In this document: one piece after another, positions 1-9,157 of the stretch
Position numbering within the stretch: position 1 is the first letter of the stretch
How the letters are laid out: the number at the start of each line of letters is the position of its first letter
NCBI GenBank assembly: GCA_045639525.1
Contig: JAZUDI010000038.1
Span: 1 to 34,369, forward strand
Source of the DNA: UBA1181 sp045639525
GTDB lineage: Bacteria; Bacteroidota; Bacteroidia; Bacteroidales; Paludibacteraceae
Length of the DNA stretch: 34,369 nt
Reading direction: 5' to 3'
Position numbers and translations under genes: made by a program
Notes under the pieces: model-generated
The model's input: only the letters and a program-made list of their open reading frames with translations
Database searches by the model: none
What the model was told of the DNA's origin: nothing

Positions 1-3000
1 GGTTGCCGTAGACGTCGCTCTGGTTCTTGTACCAGTGGAGCTTGGCGTCGTCAGAAGCTGTGGCCAACGCCTCCAGGCTCTGGGTCTCGCCCTCTTTCAC
101 CACGTAGTCCTCGTCCTTCGTCGCCGGAGCGTCCGGGATCGCCTTCACCTTGACGGTGAACTCGCCCTCCTCGCTCACGCAGCCCGTCTTCTCGTCGGTG
201 ACCGGGATCTTGAAGGTGTGCTCGCCGGCAGGGATGACCTCCAGCTCGCCCGCGAGGTCTGCCACATCGACCGCCTTGCCGTTAGGGTCCGCGATCTCCG
301 CGGTGAGTCCCTTCAGCAGCTTCTTCAGGTCGTTGTTCAGATAATCCTTCACGTCGTCGTCAACGATGCCCTTGCAGAAGGCTGGGATCTCGATCTCGGG
401 TACCTCTGGCTCCGGGTTCGCGATCACGGTGATCGTGTCGGTGATGTCGCACGCGGTCGGGTCCGTGTCGAAGTTGTCGTGGATCGAGATGATGTACTTC
501 GTGCCCTCTGGGCTGGCGTCAGCCCACTTCACCTCCATCGTCGGCGCGTTTGGTGAATCCTTGCTAGTTATAGCGGATGTCTCTCCCGCACCGGAAACTT
601 TCTCCTTATGCCAACTTACCGTATAATCGTAGTAATCATCACCATTTTTATCAATACCATGGACCTTGTTGGTCATACTCAAAGTGGTGAAATCATCCTC
701 CTTACAAAGTTCAACCGTTTTGGTCTTCTTGTCAAATTTACCACCCTCGGCTGCAAATACGACATCGTCCGGTTTAGTACATGCGGCACAATTCAAACTT
801 GCCGTCACGAACATATTAGAAACGGAAATGTTCCTACAAGGAGATTGCGCATTCACCTTCAACTCCTTAGGATCTTTCAAAGTTGCTTCCCTTCCCACAA
901 CTACACGGAATGTCACCTCCTTCTCGTCACCATCACTGATTCCCGAGAATGCTTTGTGTGTAGCAGGTTCTTCAATATTAAAATTAGGAGAATCAAATAT
1001 AGTTTGACCGTTCAAATCCATAGTTACCCACGTCACATCCTCCGGATCCATGGTTTTAGGATCGTCATATGTGTATTGGAACATATATTTTGGATCTCCA
1101 CCATAGAACTCCGTCAATGTGCTAAACGGCTCGGCCTTCAATGTCAAAACATCTCCGGTACACAAGTCCAACAAGCTTTTATCGCTGTTCAACTCCCAAT
1201 CAAATGGGATTGAAGGTGGCGCACATACCTGAAGGAAAATATTGTCCAAAGCCATATCTCCTTTATCATCCGGATAATTAGCGTCCTTACTTTCGATTCG
1301 CAACACCAAATCAGACTCCTCCGTTACAGTAAACTCCAAATAGTTATTAATCCAACTGGTGCTGGTGGTCAAAGTACGCTCCCATCTCTTCTTCTCTATC
1401 TCTGTTCCATCCTTGTGCTTTTCGATAACAACGATATCAATATGGGCATTCTCCGCAGCCTTGTTGTTGGCAGAAGCGATATCAGTATTAAAGTACAAAG
1501 TTCTTCCCACACATAGATCTGGAATCACTTTCTCAAAGATCACCTTATCGAAGTTTTTGTCCTTCAAGTCCATTACCATGAATCCTCCTGTTCCAGGCGC
1601 TTTCTTATCTTCAATAGATCTTGTGTATGGATCTATTGTCGAAATGGCATATCCTCCTGTTCCTGTACATGGATTGTTATTGTACTTAATACCGCCGAAA
1701 CCACCTAACTGGTCTTCTATAGCTGGGACACCACCCGCTCCGCAATCCATCATATCTTTGGTCGGAACCGATACGGATTGGCCCACACTATTCAAGTAGG
1801 TATAAGTGGATCCGGAGAAGGATCCAAAGTCATTGTAGTAGATGTTCACCTTGGCCATCGCCACACCTGCCTCACTTTCACAACACTTGCCAACCTCCAA
1901 AGTGAAGTCATCCGCCGCAGAGGCGGTACAACCATTACCCATATCGACCGTACAAGAAATCTTATACTTACCTTCTGATGGCGGTTGGAATGAGAATGAT
2001 GCGGTAGATGATGTTTGACCAGTGGTGCTCTCTTTCCAAGAAAAAGTTGTACCCGCAGGGTATTTCTGCTTTAGATTGACAACAGCCGGCATCTTAGGGC
2101 ACGGATTGTCATTGAAATCAATTTCCGGTTTAATCGTTCCTACCACCTCCACATCTGTGATACCAACAGGAATTGAGTTGGTACCTCCGCCTTTTCCGAT
2201 ATAGAAAGATGCGTTTCCATAAGCATCCACAGTCGCCTTAATACTAATCTTCTTTGATTCACCATAACCGATCGTCGTAGATAATCCCTGAACAGCACCG
2301 TTCGTGTTCAACGAAGTCGCTGTTGTGACGATGGCGCCAGCCTGACCATAGACCTTATCTTGCTGAGGGTTATAGGTTTGGCCACAAATCTTAATTTCCT
2401 TTGTTGATGCGGCAGCGGTCGCGCTCGCAGCCAAAGAGGCGGGATCAATCAAATTATAAACTTCGCACGTCAATGTCGCTGTGGATCCTGGTTTTAATCC
2501 ACTTACGGAATAACCCATGATGTATGTTTTATCATGGGAATTACCGAAACTGACAAGCAAATTCTTACCTGGCACCTCCAGCAACAATGGATCAATTATT
2601 TTCGGATTTGCCACGATTGCGGAATATCCGACCGAATTATCGGCAGCATTTTGCGTCGCCTTATTCGCAGTCCAAGCCTTTTCAGTAATCATCGCGCCAG
2701 GAACCGAAAGCACATTGGACGCCATACCTAACTGAGCCACATTTGACGGAGTCGCGTAAAAATCCTTACACGCATCCAACTCATCGGCCACATCCTCATT
2801 AAACCAGCCATCCTCGTCGTTCGACAACTGAGGGTTGCATAGGTCCACCTTCGAAGACAAACTAAAGTCCATCTTACCCACTACGCATTGCGCACCGGCT
2901 GAACCAACATTAAAAAATGATACCAACGCCAACATGGTTAACATGCGACATCCTTGTTTGAAATACCCCATATACTTATCCATTAATAACAATTTTCGCA

Positions 3001-3007
3001 TCTTCAT
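1..3007 (-). CDS. Large secreted surface protein with Ig-like/PKD-like modules (5' part only)
   Basis: An open frame of 1,002 codons runs without a stop from an ATG at 3007 to the left edge, so the C-terminus is missing. A basic stretch and a hydrophobic segment (MLTMLALVSFFNVGSAGA, about residues 22-39) look like a signal peptide; a second in-frame ATG at 2983 (residue 9) would also keep it. The mature part is rich in Thr, Ser, Gly and Asp, with scattered Cys. Around residues 375-590 a module ending in ALDNIFLQVCAPP resembles jelly-roll or MAM-like domains. It is followed by stretches typical of Bacteroidetes Ig-like or PKD-like repeats (for example CDITDTITVIANPEPEVPEI). Such proteins are often exported by the type IX system, but the C-terminal sorting domain would lie outside the window. 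Codon use changes abruptly near 550: the distal part is far more GC-rich. Exact function is unknown; adhesin or matrix protein is an inference. Confidence 0.75.
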   Translation of the reverse strand, partial: MKMRKLLLMDKYMGYFKQGCRMLTMLALVSFFNVGSAGAQCVVGKMDFSLSSKVDLCNPQLSNDEDGWFNEDVADELDACKDFYATPSNVAQLGMASNVLSVPGAMITEKAWTANKATQNAADNSVGYSAIVANPKIIDPLLLEVPGKNLLVSFGNSHDKTYIMGYSVSGLKPGSTATLTCEVYNLIDPASLAASATAAASTKEIKICGQTYNPQQDKVYGQAGAIVTTATSLNTNGAVQGLSTTIGYGESKKISIKATVDAYGNASFYIGKGGGTNSIPVGITDVEVVGTIKPEIDFNDNPCPKMPAVVNLKQKYPAGTTFSWKESTTGQTSSTASFSFQPPSEGKYKISCTVDMGNGCTASAADDFTLEVGKCCESEAGVAMAKVNIYYNDFGSFSGSTYTYLNSVGQSVSVPTKDMMDCGAGGVPAIEDQLGGFGGIKYNNNPCTGTGGYAISTIDPYTRSIEDKKAPGTGGFMVMDLKDKNFDKVIFEKVIPDLCVGRTLYFNTDIASANNKAAENAHIDIVVIEKHKDGTEIEKKRWERTLTTSTSWINNYLEFTVTEESDLVLRIESKDANYPDDKGDMALDNIFLQVCAPPSIPFDWELNSDKSLLDLCTGDVLTLKAEPFSTLTEFYGGDPKYMFQYTYDDPKTMDPEDVTWVTMDLNGQTIFDSPNFNIEEPATHKAFSGISDGDEKEVTFRVVVGREATLKDPKELKVNAQSPCRNISVSNMFVTASLNCAACTKPDDVVFAAEGGKFDKKTKTVELCKEDDFTTLSMTNKVHGIDKNGDDYYDYTVSWHKEKVSGAGETSAITSKDSPNAPTMEVKWADASPEGTKYIISIHDNFDTDPTACDITDTITVIANPEPEVPEIEIPAFCKGIVDDDVKDYLNNDLKKLLKGLTAEIADPNGKAVDVADLAGELEVIPAGEHTFKIPVTDEKTGCVSEEGEFTVKVKAIPDAPATKDEDYVVKEGETQSLEALATASDDAKLHWYKNQSDVYGN

Positions 3008-3044
3008 GGTTACAAATTAGTATAACACAATCCCCCGCAAAACG

Positions 3045-3076
3045 GAAACATACTGATTGTCAACACTTTGCACAAA
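3045..3076 (-). promoter_or_regulatory. Bacteroidetes-type promoter for the surface protein gene
   Basis: On the minus strand a TTTG (-33 element, 3076-3073) is followed after 20 nt by TATGTTTC (3052-3045), one mismatch from the TAnnTTTG -7 consensus. Predicted transcription would start near 3038, about 30 nt before the ATG at 3007. Prediction from motif match only. Confidence 0.4.
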
Positions 3077-3245
3077 ACACACGTCCTCAAAAAAACGCTA
3101 CGCAATTTAGGAAATAATTATTTGATTTAAAAACTTTTCATTAATTTTTAATCACAACATAATCAAATACATAGTGGTGCCAATAAGGGGAATCAAGACA
3201 GGACAGATTATTAAGGTCTGTTCATTTCAGAAAACAATGGACGAA

Positions 3246-4211
3246 TCAATTTGCCCCTACCACAACGCTCAATGGTTCTTCACCACGGAAAAAAAGCAAG
3301 ATATTTTCCGCCGCATAATTACCCATCTCGATACGGGCATCCATCGTGGCGGTACCGATATGGGGCACCAAAACCACATTATCCATCGACAATAAATCAT
3401 CCGTAATGGCAGGTTCGAACTCATAGACATCCAATCCCGCTCCCGCCAAATGTCCACTGCGCAATGCCGACACCAAAGCCGCTTCATCCACCACAGGGCC
3501 ACGGGCTGTGTTGATCAGGAATGCGCCCCGCTTCATTTGGGCGATGGTGGTTTGATCCATCAAGTGAAAGGTGCTTTCAGTCAATGGTGTATTGAGCGAA
3601 AGATAGTCCGAGGTGGCTAATAGCTCTTCGAAAGGCAGATAAGAAACGCTTAAATAATCTTCTTCCAGCCAACTCAAAGGGTGACGATTATAATAGACAA
3701 CCTCCATGCCCGAGACCAAAGCCCGACGGGCGATCGCCTTGCCGATGTTGCCCAGGCCCACTATGCCGAGTCGCTTCCCCCAAAGGCCGACGCCTAAATT
3801 TTCCATCACGCCCCACTTCAGACCATCATCACGTCGTTTCAGTTTTGCATCGCACTCGCTCACGCGGCGCGCCAAGTCAGACATCAAAGCGAATGCCAAC
3901 TCCGCTGTTGGTTCCACCACTGGGTCGGGTGTATTGGTCACCACAATTCCACGCTCCTTCGCATAGGAGATATCAATATTATTGTAGCCTACGCCAAAAT
4001 TCGAGATGATTTTCAACGACTTACCCGCATCCATCACCTCCCTATCCACCTTGAACGAGAACATAGAAAGCATCGCCTCGCAGTTGGGGACAAGACGCAA
4101 AACCTCTTCCCGAGAGAAAGAACCCTCCTCAGGAACAATAACCTCAAACCGCTCTTTCAAAGCGTTCAAAGATTCAGAAGGAATCGCATATGTAACGAGC
4201 AAGCGCTTCAT
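3246..4211 (-). CDS. D-2-hydroxyacid dehydrogenase (glyoxylate/hydroxypyruvate reductase-like)
   Basis: A 321-residue NAD(P)-dependent 2-hydroxyacid dehydrogenase, cytoplasmic, of ordinary family length. The nucleotide-binding loop GLGNIG is at residues 152-157. The catalytic triad of the family is present: Arg237 in NTARGP, Glu266 in DVYEFEP and His284 in PHIGT. The family reduces 2-keto acids such as glyoxylate, hydroxypyruvate or pyruvate to D-hydroxyacids; the precise substrate cannot be read from the sequence. The NTPDPVVEPTAELA stretch is the usual substrate-domain signature. It lies 84 nt downstream of ruvB in the same direction, with a palindromic repeat between them. It may be the last gene of the antiporter-plsC-ruvB run. 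It stops with TGA, so TGA is a true stop codon in this genome. Confidence 0.9.
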   Translation of the reverse strand: MKRLLVTYAIPSESLNALKERFEVIVPEEGSFSREEVLRLVPNCEAMLSMFSFKVDREVMDAGKSLKIISNFGVGYNNIDISYAKERGIVVTNTPDPVVEPTAELAFALMSDLARRVSECDAKLKRRDDGLKWGVMENLGVGLWGKRLGIVGLGNIGKAIARRALVSGMEVVYYNRHPLSWLEEDYLSVSYLPFEELLATSDYLSLNTPLTESTFHLMDQTTIAQMKRGAFLINTARGPVVDEAALVSALRSGHLAGAGLDVYEFEPAITDDLLSMDNVVLVPHIGTATMDARIEMGNYAAENILLFFRGEEPLSVVVGAN

Positions 4212-4255
4212 CTCTCCCTAATTGACTTTGTTGAACAAACGCTTCTTTTATTCGC

Positions 4256-4277
4256 GGGCGAATGCAATTCGCCCCTA
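4256..4277. repeat. GGGCGAAT palindromic dispersed repeat, copy 1
   Basis: GGGCGAAT-GCA-ATTCGCCC followed by CTA: a perfect 8-bp stem with a 3-nt loop, between ruvB and the hydroxyacid dehydrogenase. The same 22-bp unit recurs at 16213 (one substitution) and 16258, so it is a dispersed REP-like intergenic palindrome. Confidence 0.8.
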
Positions 4278-4295
4278 ACTATTAACTCTTAATTC

Positions 4296-5318
4296 TTAAT
4301 TAAATAAGGTCCCCTGACGCGCAAATCCATCGAATTTGCCCAAGTGTTTCAACGCCAAATCGGTCACCTCACGTCCACGAGGGGTACGCTTCAAGAATCC
4401 CTCCTTGATCAAATAAGGTTCGTAAACCTCCTCAATGGTTCCTGCATCCTCGCCCATCGCAGTGGCGATGGTGGAGAGTCCCACCGGTCCGCCGTTGAAC
4501 TTGTCGATCAACAAATTCAACAACTTATTATCGATCTCGTCCAGACCATATTTGTCTATATTCAACGCCTCAAGGGCATATTGCGCAATTTGCAAACTAA
4601 TACGTCCATCCCCCTTCACTTGGGCGAAATCCCGCACGCGGCGCAAAAGCGCATTCGCGATACGAGGTGTACCACGACTCCTTCGAGAGACCTCCACGGC
4701 GGCCGACTCTTCGCAAGGGACACCCAACTTGGAAGCGGAACGCATCACAATCTTCGTCAAGACATCCACATCGTAATACTCCAAATGGCAATTGATTCCG
4801 AAACGGGCACGCAACGGACTGGTCAACAATCCACTACGAGTGGTGGCCGCCACCAACGTAAATGGGTTCAAGTCAATTTGAATGGAACGGGCATTCGGCC
4901 CCTTATCGATCATAATATCAATGCGGAAATCCTCCATTGCAGAGTAGAGATACTCCTCCACCACGGGAGAGAGACGGTGAATCTCATCAATGAACAGGAC
5001 ATCGTGCGGATCCAAATTGGTAAGCAAGCCCGCCAAATCCCCCGGTTTATCCAAAACAGGGCCGGATGTTAGTTTGAAGCCCACCCCCAACTCATTGGCG
5101 ATGATGTTGGACAATGTGGTCTTTCCCAAACCCGGAGGGCCATGGAAGAGGATATGGTCCAAGGGTTCGTTTCGCATCTTGGCCGCTTGAGTGAAGATAC
5201 GAAGATTCTCGATGATCTTACTCTGACCTGAGAAATCATCGAAAGTGAGCGGACGCAAAGCATTCTCAAACTCACGTTCACGTTCCGCCGCTGAATTTCT
5301 TATATCAAAATCCTCCAT
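4296..5318 (-). CDS. ruvB: Holliday junction branch migration helicase RuvB
   Basis: A 340-residue AAA+ motor that forms hexameric rings on DNA and, with RuvA, drives branch migration of Holliday junctions during recombinational repair. The sequence shows the Walker A loop GPPGLGKTT (residues 60-68), Walker B LFIDEIH (108-114), the sensor/arginine-finger region TTRSGLLTSPLRARFG (about 159-174) and the C-terminal winged-helix DNA-binding domain (KFNGGPVGLSTIATAMGED and TPRGREVT). The length is typical of the family and all expected motifs are intact. The gene follows the acyltransferase by 49 nt. No ruvA or ruvC is in the window, so it is not in a ruvABC operon here. The assignment is secure. 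Confidence 0.97.
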   Translation of the reverse strand: MEDFDIRNSAAEREREFENALRPLTFDDFSGQSKIIENLRIFTQAAKMRNEPLDHILFHGPPGLGKTTLSNIIANELGVGFKLTSGPVLDKPGDLAGLLTNLDPHDVLFIDEIHRLSPVVEEYLYSAMEDFRIDIMIDKGPNARSIQIDLNPFTLVAATTRSGLLTSPLRARFGINCHLEYYDVDVLTKIVMRSASKLGVPCEESAAVEVSRRSRGTPRIANALLRRVRDFAQVKGDGRISLQIAQYALEALNIDKYGLDEIDNKLLNLLIDKFNGGPVGLSTIATAMGEDAGTIEEVYEPYLIKEGFLKRTPRGREVTDLALKHLGKFDGFARQGTLFN

Positions 5319-5367
5319 GGATAATTATTAACGGATAATTTTTAATGTATAAAATAATGACCCCTTC

Positions 5368-6729
5368 CTATTGGTACTTCGCTACCAACTTTCGGATAGA
5401 AGCGATCGCCTCGTCGCGCGTCTTCACCAAGCGTTTGCAGAAGATGTTACGCAGACGCTCCTTCACATATTGGAACTTCCACTTGTAACGCAACATAAAG
5501 AAGAAAGAGATCGGCAACGTGAAGAAGAAGAGCAATTGCTGCATCTTGGTGGCGGTCACGGAAATATCGAACAAGGCATAGAGACCTTCTAGCAATGTCG
5601 GGAAGAGCGCTGTCTCGATAAGATAGAAAATCGGACAAAGGAACATCGCCGCACCCATCTTGAAAGAGGCCTCGAATCCACTGCCTTTAGAATTCCTACC
5701 CAACGCCTTTGAAATCGCATATGGAATAAAGTTCATCACCAACGCATAGATAAAGAGGGGGAAGGTAACCACCAAATAGATCAACTTGATCGTGAAATCC
5801 GCATCGAAACCACGCTCCTCCGCCACGCGCGCGCGGAAAGCGATATCATCACTCTTGCCATTCCAATCGGCGCAAGCGACTCTTAACGGATTCAACTCGG
5901 CGTCGTTCTCGGCTTTAGCCTTGTCGAAAACCGCGATTAGTTTCTGTCTAGCGATCAAACGGTTGGTCAAGTTGTCCTCCAACTGGAGCATCTGTAGCAT
6001 CTCCTCATTGTAGAGATAGGCCGCCGTATAGAATGTATTGTAGTCCTCCTCATCCTGGATATGCAACATAAGGGGTTTCATCCTATCGGACAAATCCTCC
6101 TTAATGGTATTCATGGTGCGAGGAGCATTCTCCTTGTACTGCTCGTAATAATCCTTGATGTTGAGCGGACGTCCGAAGTTGACGATCAAATGTCTTCCAC
6201 TGCGGTCATAATGTCCATAATCAATGCCGACAGGAATAATCTTCACCCACTCGTCACTCATCTTCTCTTGGGCGGCGAAGGCGCTTCGGAAGATTCCCTT
6301 CACCAACGGACGAAGGCGGCGCTTCTCATCCTGCCCTCCCTCCGGCATCAGACAGAGGAATTGGTCGTGCGTCAAGATATCCACCGAGTTGTCGATAGAC
6401 TCATCGTTCTTCTTCAAATTCTCCACACCGTTACGCATACGGTAGGCTGGCATCATCTTCAACGAACGAAGGAATTTATCCACAAGTTTATTTTGGAAGA
6501 GATCCGCCCTCACCCAAAACACCACCGGTTGGGGAGAGGAATAGAGCAAAGCCATCGCGTCGACAAACGCATTTTGGTGGTTGGGCGCAAAAATGACTGG
6601 TTCCCCCTCAGGAATATTACCACGACCATTGATCATGATATTCTCCGAAGAATACCACATCGGATAGACAAAGTTACTATAGACTCTCATCAACTTGTAG
6701 TAGAGAGAGGTTTTAGAATACTGGCTCAT
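5368..6729 (-). CDS. PlsC-type phospholipid/glycerol acyltransferase, membrane protein
   Basis: A 453-residue acyltransferase. The N-terminal PlsC domain carries the acceptor motif NHQNAFVD (His51, Asp57) and the substrate-binding MPEGG motif (128-132). The His-to-Asp spacing is one residue longer than the classic HX4D; from memory the NHQNxxxD form is common in Bacteroidetes homologues. After the catalytic domain come hydrophobic segments (for example LIYLVVTFPLFIYALVM and LLFFFTLPISFFFML), so it sits in the inner membrane. It probably acylates glycerol-phosphate, lysophosphatidate or another lysolipid; the acceptor is not determinable. Its ATG overlaps the antiporter stop by 4 nt (ATGA), which indicates translational coupling. 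Confidence 0.85.
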   Translation of the reverse strand: MSQYSKTSLYYKLMRVYSNFVYPMWYSSENIMINGRGNIPEGEPVIFAPNHQNAFVDAMALLYSSPQPVVFWVRADLFQNKLVDKFLRSLKMMPAYRMRNGVENLKKNDESIDNSVDILTHDQFLCLMPEGGQDEKRRLRPLVKGIFRSAFAAQEKMSDEWVKIIPVGIDYGHYDRSGRHLIVNFGRPLNIKDYYEQYKENAPRTMNTIKEDLSDRMKPLMLHIQDEEDYNTFYTAAYLYNEEMLQMLQLEDNLTNRLIARQKLIAVFDKAKAENDAELNPLRVACADWNGKSDDIAFRARVAEERGFDADFTIKLIYLVVTFPLFIYALVMNFIPYAISKALGRNSKGSGFEASFKMGAAMFLCPIFYLIETALFPTLLEGLYALFDISVTATKMQQLLFFFTLPISFFFMLRYKWKFQYVKERLRNIFCKRLVKTRDEAIASIRKLVAKYQ

Positions 6730-8867
6730 ATCGTTTTATATGATTCTGGGTTCTCCTCATCGAACTGATCCGGATAGAGGAGGATATAACTATTCTTATG
6801 GAAATATTTAGAGAGATAACTTGGCAATTTCTCAAAGAGTGGATTGTATGACATCGCACCCTTTCTGGAGGTAACCACAACGAGTAGGTCATTATCCCCC
6901 ACCTCACCGGTCAACACCAAGAAATCCTCCCAATCGTCCAACTCCTTGAACTGGGTTGGAACGCCAAACCGTTTGCGGTCTACCAAGACCTGAATTTGAT
7001 CCAACGTCTCCTTATGCGCGTAGAACAAGACATGAGCACCGATCTGCTTCGCGATGTTCTTCACACGATCGTACCACTTCACGAAACCCACCTCAAACTC
7101 CGCCATCGGTGGCACTGCCACCACAATACGCTTGATGGTGCTTACCGGTTGTGTCGAATGGTAAATCATCGTCATCTGGTTGGTCGCTTTCAACAAATTG
7201 TCGGTCTTATCACCCAAATAGGAATCCGCGAAATTGTTCTTATGGTGAAGTCCCATCACCACCTCTGTGATGTGGTTCTCTCGAATGGTCTCCACGATAC
7301 CACTCGTCACATTCACATCGAAACGAGTCATCATCCTTACGGAATTATCAGTGGCGGAGGCAATCTTGGCCGCACGTTCCAACAATTTCTTCGCCTTTTC
7401 CTCAGAGGTGAGATGGGCGGCGTTCTTGTTCGCGATGGCCAACGCATAGAGCGGCTCACGGCTCTTATCCACCTTTAGTAGGATGGAGAGCTCCATCAAG
7501 CTATTCAAAGTATCTGGATTGTAAACTGGTATCAAAATACGGTCCTCCAACTTCTCGTCAGAGAGTTTTTCATCCAATTGGTCTTGTTGGATAACCAACT
7601 TTCGGGCCGCTTTCTCCGTGGCGAAAGAGGAGATCGTACAGGTCACCAATATCATGACAATGGTTCCATTCAAAATATCATCGCTCAAAAGAGGTACGGA
7701 AATACCCTCCGGCGTCACACCGATCTCGATTGAGTGGCCAATCATCACCGCAGCCAAAGTGGCGGCAGCCTGGGCATTGCTCAATCCGAAAATCATCAAA
7801 CCCTCCTCCTTCGACATCTTGAATGTTTTGCGGGTAACCACCGCTGCCAAATACTTGGAGAAGGAGGCGACGAAACTCATCACAAAGGCGGCGATCAACG
7901 AATTGAGACTTGAAAAGACGCTGCGGACATCAATCAACATACCGACGCCAATCAAGAAGAAGGGGATGAAGATCGCATTACCCACAAAATCCAGGCGGTT
8001 CATCAAAGGAGATATGCGGGGGATATAACGATTCAAGGTCAACCCCACCATGAAGGCTCCGATGATAGGTTCCAAAGAGGCCATCTTCGCAAGGAATCCG
8101 CCCAAGAAGACCATCGCCAAGACAAATATGTACTGCAAAATACTATCCTCATGGTGTTTGAAGAAACGGTCCGCCAATTTCGGATAGACGAAACCAATGA
8201 TCAAAGCGAAGATGAAGACAGATCCCACAAATCGCAACCAATACTCCGCGCTCACCTCTCCGCGGCACATCGCCACAATAATGGCGAGAATAATCAAAGA
8301 GAGCGTGGTGGCGATCATCGTACCGCCCAAGGAGATATTGACAGCGGAATTCTTGGTCACACCAAATCTTCCGACAATCGGATAGGAGATCAACGTATGG
8401 GAGGCATACATACTGGCAATCAGCAAGGAGGCCAAAATGAAGTAGGCATGCAATGAGAAATCACCCACCATACGCAACTCGACACCTGTATGGTTGAAAA
8501 GATAATTCAACAGGTAGTAACTACTGACCGTACCTAAAATCATCGGCACCGCGAAGGTGGTCAGACCAAAGAAGATACTCTTCTTGGAGTTTTTCTTGAA
8601 ATCGGTAAGATCCATCTGAAGACCCGCCAGGAACATGATATAGAGCAGACCCACCGCGCCGAAGAGTTCGAAACTCATATCGCGCTTCAAGACACCCGTT
8701 CCGTTCTCGCCTAAAATCACACCGGCGAGAATCAAACCGATGATATGGGGAATCTTCACCCTATCCAATACCAATGGAGCGGACAAGATGACAAACAACA
8801 CCAATGAAAAAATCAAGATGGGGTCTGTCACCGGAAGATGAAAGAAATTATTCACTATTTGCTCCAT
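6726..8867 (-). CDS. CPA2-family cation/proton antiporter with C-terminal UspA-like region
   Basis: A 713-residue protein. Residues 1 to about 395 form a multi-pass Na+/H+ exchanger domain (KefB/NapA-like, CPA2). It opens with two hydrophobic helices around VKIPHIIGLILAGVILGENG and includes LAGLQMDLTDFKK and GLSNAQAAATLAAVMIG. The soluble remainder (about 410-713) resembles two universal-stress-protein-like halves (ILIPVYNPDTLNSLMELS, then IKRIVVAVPPMAEFEVG), which probably regulate the transporter. The gene leads a run with the plsC-like gene (4-nt overlap). Candidate -7 element CAAAAATA (plus-strand view) lies 23-30 nt upstream. The ion specificity cannot be deduced; Na+/H+ or K+/H+ exchange is an inference from the family. 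Confidence 0.88.
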   Translation of the reverse strand: MEQIVNNFFHLPVTDPILIFSLVLFVILSAPLVLDRVKIPHIIGLILAGVILGENGTGVLKRDMSFELFGAVGLLYIMFLAGLQMDLTDFKKNSKKSIFFGLTTFAVPMILGTVSSYYLLNYLFNHTGVELRMVGDFSLHAYFILASLLIASMYASHTLISYPIVGRFGVTKNSAVNISLGGTMIATTLSLIILAIIVAMCRGEVSAEYWLRFVGSVFIFALIIGFVYPKLADRFFKHHEDSILQYIFVLAMVFLGGFLAKMASLEPIIGAFMVGLTLNRYIPRISPLMNRLDFVGNAIFIPFFLIGVGMLIDVRSVFSSLNSLIAAFVMSFVASFSKYLAAVVTRKTFKMSKEEGLMIFGLSNAQAAATLAAVMIGHSIEIGVTPEGISVPLLSDDILNGTIVMILVTCTISSFATEKAARKLVIQQDQLDEKLSDEKLEDRILIPVYNPDTLNSLMELSILLKVDKSREPLYALAIANKNAAHLTSEEKAKKLLERAAKIASATDNSVRMMTRFDVNVTSGIVETIRENHITEVVMGLHHKNNFADSYLGDKTDNLLKATNQMTMIYHSTQPVSTIKRIVVAVPPMAEFEVGFVKWYDRVKNIAKQIGAHVLFYAHKETLDQIQVLVDRKRFGVPTQFKELDDWEDFLVLTGEVGDNDLLVVVTSRKGAMSYNPLFEKLPSYLSKYFHKNSYILLYPDQFDEENPESYKTI

Positions 8868-8889
8868 ACACTTGGCAATTTACCAAATG

Positions 8890-8897
8890 CAAAAATA
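8890..8897 (-). promoter_or_regulatory. -7 element upstream of the antiporter gene
   Basis: Minus-strand TATTTTTG followed by C matches TAnnTTTG exactly and would give a leader of about 16 nt. No clear TTTG -33 element is found at 19-20 nt, so this is a weak prediction. Confidence 0.3.
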
Positions 8898-9010
8898 AAG
8901 AAAAAAAAAGACATGGAACGATAAATCAAAGAGAGAAGTAAATTATCAAAAGGTAAAAAAGGGGGATAATAAATCAAAATTATTAGGCACTTGTATCCGA
9001 CACAAAATAA

Positions 9011-9038
9011 TTAAGGGACGTTTCACAACGTCCCTTAA
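9011..9038 (-). terminator. 12-bp perfect hairpin closing the abcF-peptidase unit
   Basis: TTAAGGGACGTT - TCAC - AACGTCCCTTAA is a perfect 12-bp stem with a 4-nt loop. On the minus strand it is followed by TTATTTTG, so it fits a rho-independent terminator about 120 nt after the peptidase stop. On the plus strand it is followed instead by CCAATCTAAACC and a small ORF (see 9057). Confidence 0.6.
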
Positions 9039-9056
9039 CCAATCTAAACCTTAACT

Positions 9057-9143
9057 ATGAAAAAATCTACCTGTTTTGTTTGCGTTACAAATGTAACCAC
9101 AAATATATTTTCACACAAATATTTTCCACATTTCTTATCATAA
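9057..9143 (+). other. Possible 28-codon leader-like small ORF, no gene downstream
   Basis: After the 9011-9038 hairpin the plus strand reads CCAATCTAAACCTTAACT and then ATGAAAAAATCTACC, a start context like that of Bacteroidetes leaders. The frame encodes 28 residues beginning MKKSTCFVCVTNVTT and stops with TAA at 9141-9143. The frame ends just before the minus-strand peptidase gene, so no plus-strand gene follows. It may be a relic of a leader, part of an intergenic element, or chance. Coding is not established. Confidence 0.2.
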
Positions 9144-9157
9144 CTCATAAAATTAGC

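Noticed and set aside
608..1213. Plus-strand ORFs across 35-3020
   Set aside because: A continuous minus-strand frame with signal peptide, Cys-rich modules and Ig-like patterns spans the whole stretch; the plus-strand frames are short, overlap each other and resemble nothing.
3008..3245. Terminator after the hydroxyacid dehydrogenase gene
   Set aside because: Only a weak ACAGA/TCTGT stem without a T-tract was found, so none is reported.
4344..5072. 242-codon plus-strand ORF opposite ruvB
   Set aside because: Shadow of the fully conserved ruvB frame.
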